This document shows positions 59,010-64,000 of a DNA stretch of 64,000 bases, piece by piece (the stretch's first letter is position 1; each line of letters starts with the position of its first letter). The notes under the pieces are model-generated. The model was not told the DNA's origin and did not search any database. It saw only the letters and a program-made list of their open reading frames with translations. A program made the position numbers and the translations under genes. The stretch is taken from the NCBI GenBank assembly GCA_038025085.1, contig CM076153.1, positions 8,029,501 to 8,093,500 of the forward strand. The letters are read 5' to 3'. The stretch is from Tetragonia tetragonoides. Lineage: Eukaryota; Streptophyta; Magnoliopsida; Caryophyllales; Aizoaceae.

Positions 59010-59761
59010 TTTCTCTTTCTCACCACAGTAAAACTAAGACTGAGAGAAGAGTATTTGGTTTTCTTCACAATAATGTTTGCATCATTTTTGCTGTCTTAAG
59101 CCTTTCTGGGTTGACCTGAATGAAAATTCTGAAACTGGGATGCAGATCATAAACAGTAGTTATCTGGGAGCACATCTGCACATGGAGTACTAGATTTCAG
59201 TACCCTTTTGTCATTATACACAAAATTAAAGATATTTTAGCCTTTAATATATAGGGACATGAAAGTGGACCAGTACCTGACATTTTGCCTGTGGGTGATT
59301 GGGTATGTGTCACTCTCAGTTACTGAGAGTATTTTACAACCGCATCCTATGAGAGATGGTGCTTGAATAGTAAGGACCAGTTAGGGACAGCAGTAGGTCC
59401 TAGAATTGGACTCAGATGAATGGAGATGTACTACGGCCTACGAGTTAAAAGCCCACCCACATTCATACCTGTAGATGGGTCGGATGTCGGAATTGGATCT
59501 GGGTTACGGTCTTTTACATGAAAAGAAAATCAAAAATCAAATCCAATCTATAAAAATTCAGGTAGTAATATATTCGTTTCTTTTCACAAATTTGAAGTAT
59601 TACTATACACACAATCTTACTGTAACTTTTGGTAAGACGAATGTCACTTTCAAATAAAATAAAGACCACCGCTGAATTTGAACGGAAACAGAAGCGACAT
59701 CTACTTTATTTGCACTACTCTAATAAGATCTCCAAACATCTGTTGGAAAGAGAGGCAAACA
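59010..59761. other. Upstream region of the WAT1-like gene
   Basis: This stretch holds the promoter of the minus-strand transporter. The 3' end of UVH3 (minus strand, to 60230) lies on the other side, so the two genes are arranged head to tail. No gene is visible here. Confidence 0.4.
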
Positions 59762-59935
59762 AAGATGAGATCCTCTCCAATCAATCCCTCCAATACCTCA
59801 CAAAGATCAAAAAAAAAAAAGAAAAAAAAATATTTTATGTTATGTGAGGTATTGGAGGGGTTTATTGGAGAGGAAAAAAAAATATTTTATGTTATGTGAG
59901 GTATTGGAGGGATTTATTGGAGAGGATCCCATCTT
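59762..59935. repeat. Fold-back element with an internal 52-bp direct duplication
   Basis: The left arm (GATCCTCTCCAATCAATCCC...CCTCACA) and the right arm (TGTGAGG...GGGATTTATTGGAGAGGATCC) are inverted copies. On the right, the unit with TATTTTATGTTATGTGAGG occurs twice in tandem, about 52 bp apart (59822 and 59875). The ends AAGATG[A/G]GATCC suggest a small MITE. No target duplication is certain. Confidence 0.7.
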
Positions 59936-60229
59936 AATCAGAAGGCACTGAAAAAAGTTTACCTTTTTCTTTTTCCCTTTTTCTCTTCTTCTTGGGGGGG
60001 GGGGGGATTACAACAAACTCCAGGAAGTCCCATCACTTATGCGACTTGCATAAGAATTACAGAGGACCTGCACATTTGTGCAGTCCCAGATAAATTAGAT
60101 GTATAAATTACATACCAAATATTTATCCCCAATCAGGCTAAGGCTACATAATAGTAGAGCCTAAACCCAAACAAATCTGTAACTCTTCAGTTGCAAAAAC
60201 TTGCTAATAAGTTGCAGACATATCTGGTT

Positions 60230-62653
60230 TCAAGTCTTTCTTCTTTTTCTCTTCATGAACGGTATTGCACTAAAAGCATTTGCAAAGGTTGCAGCATCAT
60301 CATCAGCAACATCAGACAGATCGCCCTCTCTTGTTTCATGTTGATCACCTGAATTTAGATTACAATCAGATGCAGGTCTTTTCAGTGAGGCTTGAACAAT
60401 GTCGGGAGCACTTGCTGGGGATACATCAATTGTAGGCTCAGCCTCTTCATCAGAAGATATGGTGATGTCGGCAACAGTACCAGTAGCTGCTGTATTTTCA
60501 TCACATTCTTGCAAATCCTGATCCTCATTTTCATCTACACAGAATCCACCCCCCATTTGAAGGTAATCTTTATCAACCTCGGTAGGAGCATCTTCACTCT
60601 CGATTGAACCTACCTGGTTATTCTCCATTTCCGGTTCATCGTCAGAAGCACAAAATCCACCACCCTCTACCATATAATCTCCTGCCAAGACATCCCCAGT
60701 CCTAGAAGAAGGATTGTCGGAAGTCAATTCTCTATCTCTAATAGAGTCAGCAACATCATACTGTTCAACTGGTTCACCATGTTCATCATTTTCCTCATCT
60801 TTCTCCAAATAATTGGTGGCTTTCCTTGCACGCTTCGACTGCAAATGGTTTAAGAGGAGCCAATGGTTATACACAAAAAAAAAAAAAAAAAAAAAAAATC
60901 AAATTTCGATGCTTGGTGTTGCTTTCTGGGTTTAATTTAGGTAATCTACAACTGAACAAGTGTGAGCAGTACGTAGTCCATCATCATTAATAGTATTTCA
61001 CGTTGCTGCATCACCACCAAGTGACCAGACAAACTAGCCACTAGAGGATATATAGTAAATATATTCTTAGCCCCGTAAATAAACAATGATAAAGAGGGAA
61101 TAATAAGAGATGTTCACAACATGGAGTTGGCAGCGCCCAAAGTTCTGTCAGTAATACTCTGAAGTGGGCTCAAGGAGAATTACTGTTGCCCAAATCCTCA
61201 ACCATTCAAAATCATGCATCAATCACGGACTAAAGCTGACTAGTTTGCATCATTTTAACCTGGTGGTCACCAAGCAGTCCAATTTTCTTTTTAAGATAAC
61301 ATAGGTATCCAAGCTTTGCTTGACTAATCCCATGGACCCTTACAACACAAAGGTGCAGGTTCCGTAAACCTCGAACACTAAAACCTCACCGACAAAAAAT
61401 GTAGCATTACAAGAGGTAAAGCCAACTCTTTTTCCTCCCACTCTTTGGGTGATGGAGCTGCCTACTTTTGTGTACTGTTGTCCAAGAGAACTTTGGATCT
61501 TTGGCTGACATCAGCAAATCCTAACGAATTCTTAAGAATGATTCAGTTCCTAGAGTATATACAAGATGCAGAGAAGATCGATACTTCAGCGTAGCATCAT
61601 CAGTAAATTGACACATGATACAGCATGCCAAAGACTTCCAGCCAATACATAATGAGGCATCAAAGTTCAAACTTTAACCTACTCTATGTCTTACTTTCCC
61701 CATTTTCTCCAATTACTCGGGCGCATCAAAGGAGACAGAAGGGTTTTTAATGGAGGGAAAGACTGTTCAACTTCCCAAGTACACATGCCATTGTCGTATC
61801 AACGTAATTTATAAATCAAAAACCAATATGAAGGGCAATTAGTCAATTACCCCACACCTGAACCAGGAAGACATATGTCTGATACGCCAGGTTTTCCACA
61901 CGGAAGGAACAACGGCATGGTGGCAGAAAGGACACGAGACCAAACAAAGGTAAAAAGCATGAACCGGTGAAGGAACCAACTCACCCAACAGCTTATGCTG
62001 AAGGGTGAAGCTCAACTTAGATTTTATCCCACCTGCGTTCTAAAGAGTTTCTTTCGTTCAACGATCTCTGATTAACAGAAGCAGCAATAGCAAAAGCCTC
62101 TTCTGGTTCTTTATTTCTTTCCTCTTTTACCCTCTTTTCCGCGGGGGGGGTGGGGGGGGGGGGAGAAAGAGAGAGACATTACCCTTCGCACACTCTCATG
62201 AAAGTCTACTTTTTCAGCTTGCACTTCATATTTGTGTTCACCAGTGCTGCTGTCAGAATTATGACTGCTGGTCTCATTGTCCTCAGAATCAGACTTCTTG
62301 GTCGTTTTACCCCTTCTGACAGCTTTTCCCCTACGTCCTCCTCTCGCTTTGCTGCTTGCAGCACCATTCAATCTCCTTTGTTCTGCCTCAGTAGGCACGC
62401 TCCCTCCTTCAGAAGACAATCCCTCTTTAGGATCCCTCCCTTTTGTACGAGATATTTTACTCTTAATTTTGTTATCACTGGTACTTCCATTTCTTTTCTT
62501 CATTGTGCCAGGGACCTCTTGTATATCATCTCTGTTAGTCAACTCCAAGGACTGTTTGCCTGTTATTCCTTTAACAGCTTGTCTTATTCTCTTGCTACGG
62601 ATTTTTGCAAATCTCTCATTGAATGTGTAAAATGCTTCCAGCCGCAGTTGAGT
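60230..62653 (-). CDS. UVH3: UVH3/XPG DNA-repair endonuclease, C-terminal two exons (5' part outside window)
   Basis: XPG makes the 3' incision in nucleotide-excision repair. Two minus-strand exons, 62653-62183 and 60838-60230 (stop at 60230), are in phase 0 and encode 157 and 202 residues. The first begins [20 protein letters not shown], the end of the XPG nuclease region. QLRLEAFY fits the PCNA-binding PIP-box pattern at the equivalent place in human XPG. Downstream is a low-complexity, charged tail with basic stretches ([13 protein letters not shown]) and acidic EEGGGF-like GGGFC motifs, closing with a nuclear-localisation-like [10 protein letters not shown]. The catalytic N and I regions lie to the right of the window. 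No earlier exon is recognisable before 64000, so the preceding intron exceeds 1.3 kb. Confidence 0.9.
60839..62182. other. Penultimate intron of UVH3
   Basis: A 1,344-bp intron runs between phase-0 borders (donor 62181-62182, acceptor 60839-60840). It contains an A-run at 60877-60898 and a G-run at 62143-62163 close to the donor. No other feature is seen. Confidence 0.65.
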
Positions 62654-64000
62654 CTTCACAAACAACAAAGAAAGAAAGACGGAAAGGTAAGCAAATAAAC
62701 CTCTGTTAGGGAAAAGGAACCAAGTAAGGCATACATGATGACTTAAAACAGCACTGTAGTAAGTGATAGACTACCCCTCCCCTGGGTAGCAGCATCACAG
62801 TTGGAAAACATAATAAGGCACCTTCACCCCCAGTCCCCATCCCAAAACCACAAATTATGCACATACAACCAACATACAAAAATATCCTTAACCTACCCAG
62901 AGAGGCTGGCCATGTAAAAAATCTGCCATTCATGCAGAAAAGTTGCAACAGAGTTAAATTATGTTTGCCTGATCTGTTCAATTTTCAAACTCCTATCAAA
63001 TAAAAAGACTTTTGAAGTATAGGTGAGTAACTATATAAGTTAACAAAACCAACAGGACACCAACCAAACCAAGGCTTAACCGTCTGTAGGTTGAGTACAT
63101 AAAATCTACCAAGAATAACAACCACCCAATTTGATTCCACTGTTTGGGGTCTGGGGATGTCAAGGATTCAACATGTACGCAGTCTTACCCTAAGTCCCTA
63201 ACTACTAGGGCTGAGGAAGTCTGGAAATTCTCACATGTCTTCAAGATGCCATCTTGTTAGCAAAGGTTCTTATAAGTTTCATCCTCTGCTAGAAAAATAG
63301 CATCTAAAAGGCATGCAAGAAGCTCCAACCAACTACTCTGACCATCTGCAACAAGATGCAAAATTTATAATTTAATCTTGAAAAGCATATCACGCAACCA
63401 ACTTTATCGAGGACAAAATTCCGTGCAAACTGCAAAGTAGATACTGAAGGAGAAGGAAGAGCACATCCATTGAGTCAATTCCAGCCACCCTGGCGCAGGA
63501 TTGCTCAAACACAAATTTCATTTCAAAAAATGCAATATTTTCTTTATGCAGAATGTTGACACAAGCATCCAAATGATCAAGACTTAACAAGAGATTTTCA
63601 TCGCCTACCATTAAGACTGACTTTTTACAGATGAATATAGAGCCAATCTTTCAGGAAAAATCCTTATTAATCCTGTTTGCCTACTACATGACAGGAAAAA
63701 ACACCTATGAGCACTTCAAAGAAAAGTTCAGAAATACATACACAAACATGCAGAATAAACAGACTTTTTTTTTTTTTTTTGAGAGGGGAGAATAAACAGA
63801 CTTGCGCAGAAGAAATAGTGCAGTTAGGCTTTGCCCAAAATTCCAGTCCCATCTTCACCATAAATGACCCCCACTGGCCCACTTACCCATTCATTTTTAA
63901 AAGCAATAGAGGGTAAACAGAGATATACATGAAAACCATGTCATATATTTCATGGACATAGCATGTCAGACACGTTTATATATTGGTCAATTATTTTTGC
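62654..64000. other. Intron of UVH3 reaching the window edge
   Basis: No exon is recognisable on the minus strand. A SINE-like fragment with GGGGTCTGGGGATGTC, ATGTACGCAGTCTTACCC and GGAAGT words lies near 63145-63240. A T-run lies at 63767-63780. Short frames on both strands lack family similarity. Confidence 0.5.

Noticed and set aside
62150..62698. 182- and 117-codon plus-strand frames opposite UVH3
   Set aside because: They are antisense shadows of the XPG exon, whose minus-strand frame matches the family and has correct splice borders.

Overview
This window is nuclear DNA of a flowering plant, most likely a eudicot. The genes have many introns with GT-AG borders and AT-rich introns, and every recognisable protein has its closest remembered relative in Arabidopsis. 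Plant-type transposable elements (hAT, MULE and Tourist elements, tRNA-derived SINEs, a LINE fragment) are dense between them. I cannot name the species from sequence alone. No prokaryotic features, rRNA genes, functional tRNA genes or CRISPR arrays are visible.

Layout. (1) 288-2294 (+): last six exons of a P4-type phospholipid flippase (ALA2-like). (2) 2.3-5.2 kb: a SINE and a 1.1-kb non-autonomous hAT element, both with clean target-site duplications (TSDs). (3) 5201-15684 (+): a complete 12-exon, 855-residue P-class PPR protein like Arabidopsis At5g02830. Its intron 3 holds a 2-kb tandem array of a ~310-bp repeat, bracketed by a ~515-bp direct duplication. (4) 15.9-17.7 kb: a second array of the same repeat, inverted. 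(5) 19.3-32.1 kb: a tandem cluster of four UGT90A-like glycosyltransferases. Only the first is intact; the other three are pseudogenes with different lesions. The fourth is split by a 3.2-kb MULE that carries a truncated transposase and a captured exon of a NO VEIN-like ATPase gene. (6) 33196-35888 (-): a two-exon DSS1/SEM1 gene of 74 residues with a 2.5-kb intron. (7) 36.2-43.4 kb: a third 310-bp array, then a gene-free AT-rich stretch with one SINE and one hAT MITE. (8) 43408-49405 (+): a KUP6-type potassium transporter. (9) 50504-54971 (+): an NHL-repeat membrane protein, with a Tourist MITE in intron 3. (10) 55841-59009 (-): a WAT1/UMAMIT-type transporter. (11) 60230-62653 (-): the last two exons of the UVH3/XPG repair endonuclease; the gene continues past the right edge.

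The genes are unrelated housekeeping or transport loci and form no pathway. The exception is the UGT cluster, which grew by tandem duplication. One duplication breakpoint can be read directly, because a piece of the last PPR exon was copied along with a UGT. From memory of the Arabidopsis map, two neighbour pairs look like conserved microsynteny: KUP6 with an NHL gene, and UVH3 with a WAT1-related gene.

No wholly new enzymatic system stands out. The most unusual material is the 310-bp repeat family, present as three arrays in both orientations with a shared flanking module, and the gene-capturing MULE with its ordered subterminal inverted-repeat motifs. Exon borders were assigned by eye from splice signals, reading frame and family similarity, without transcripts.
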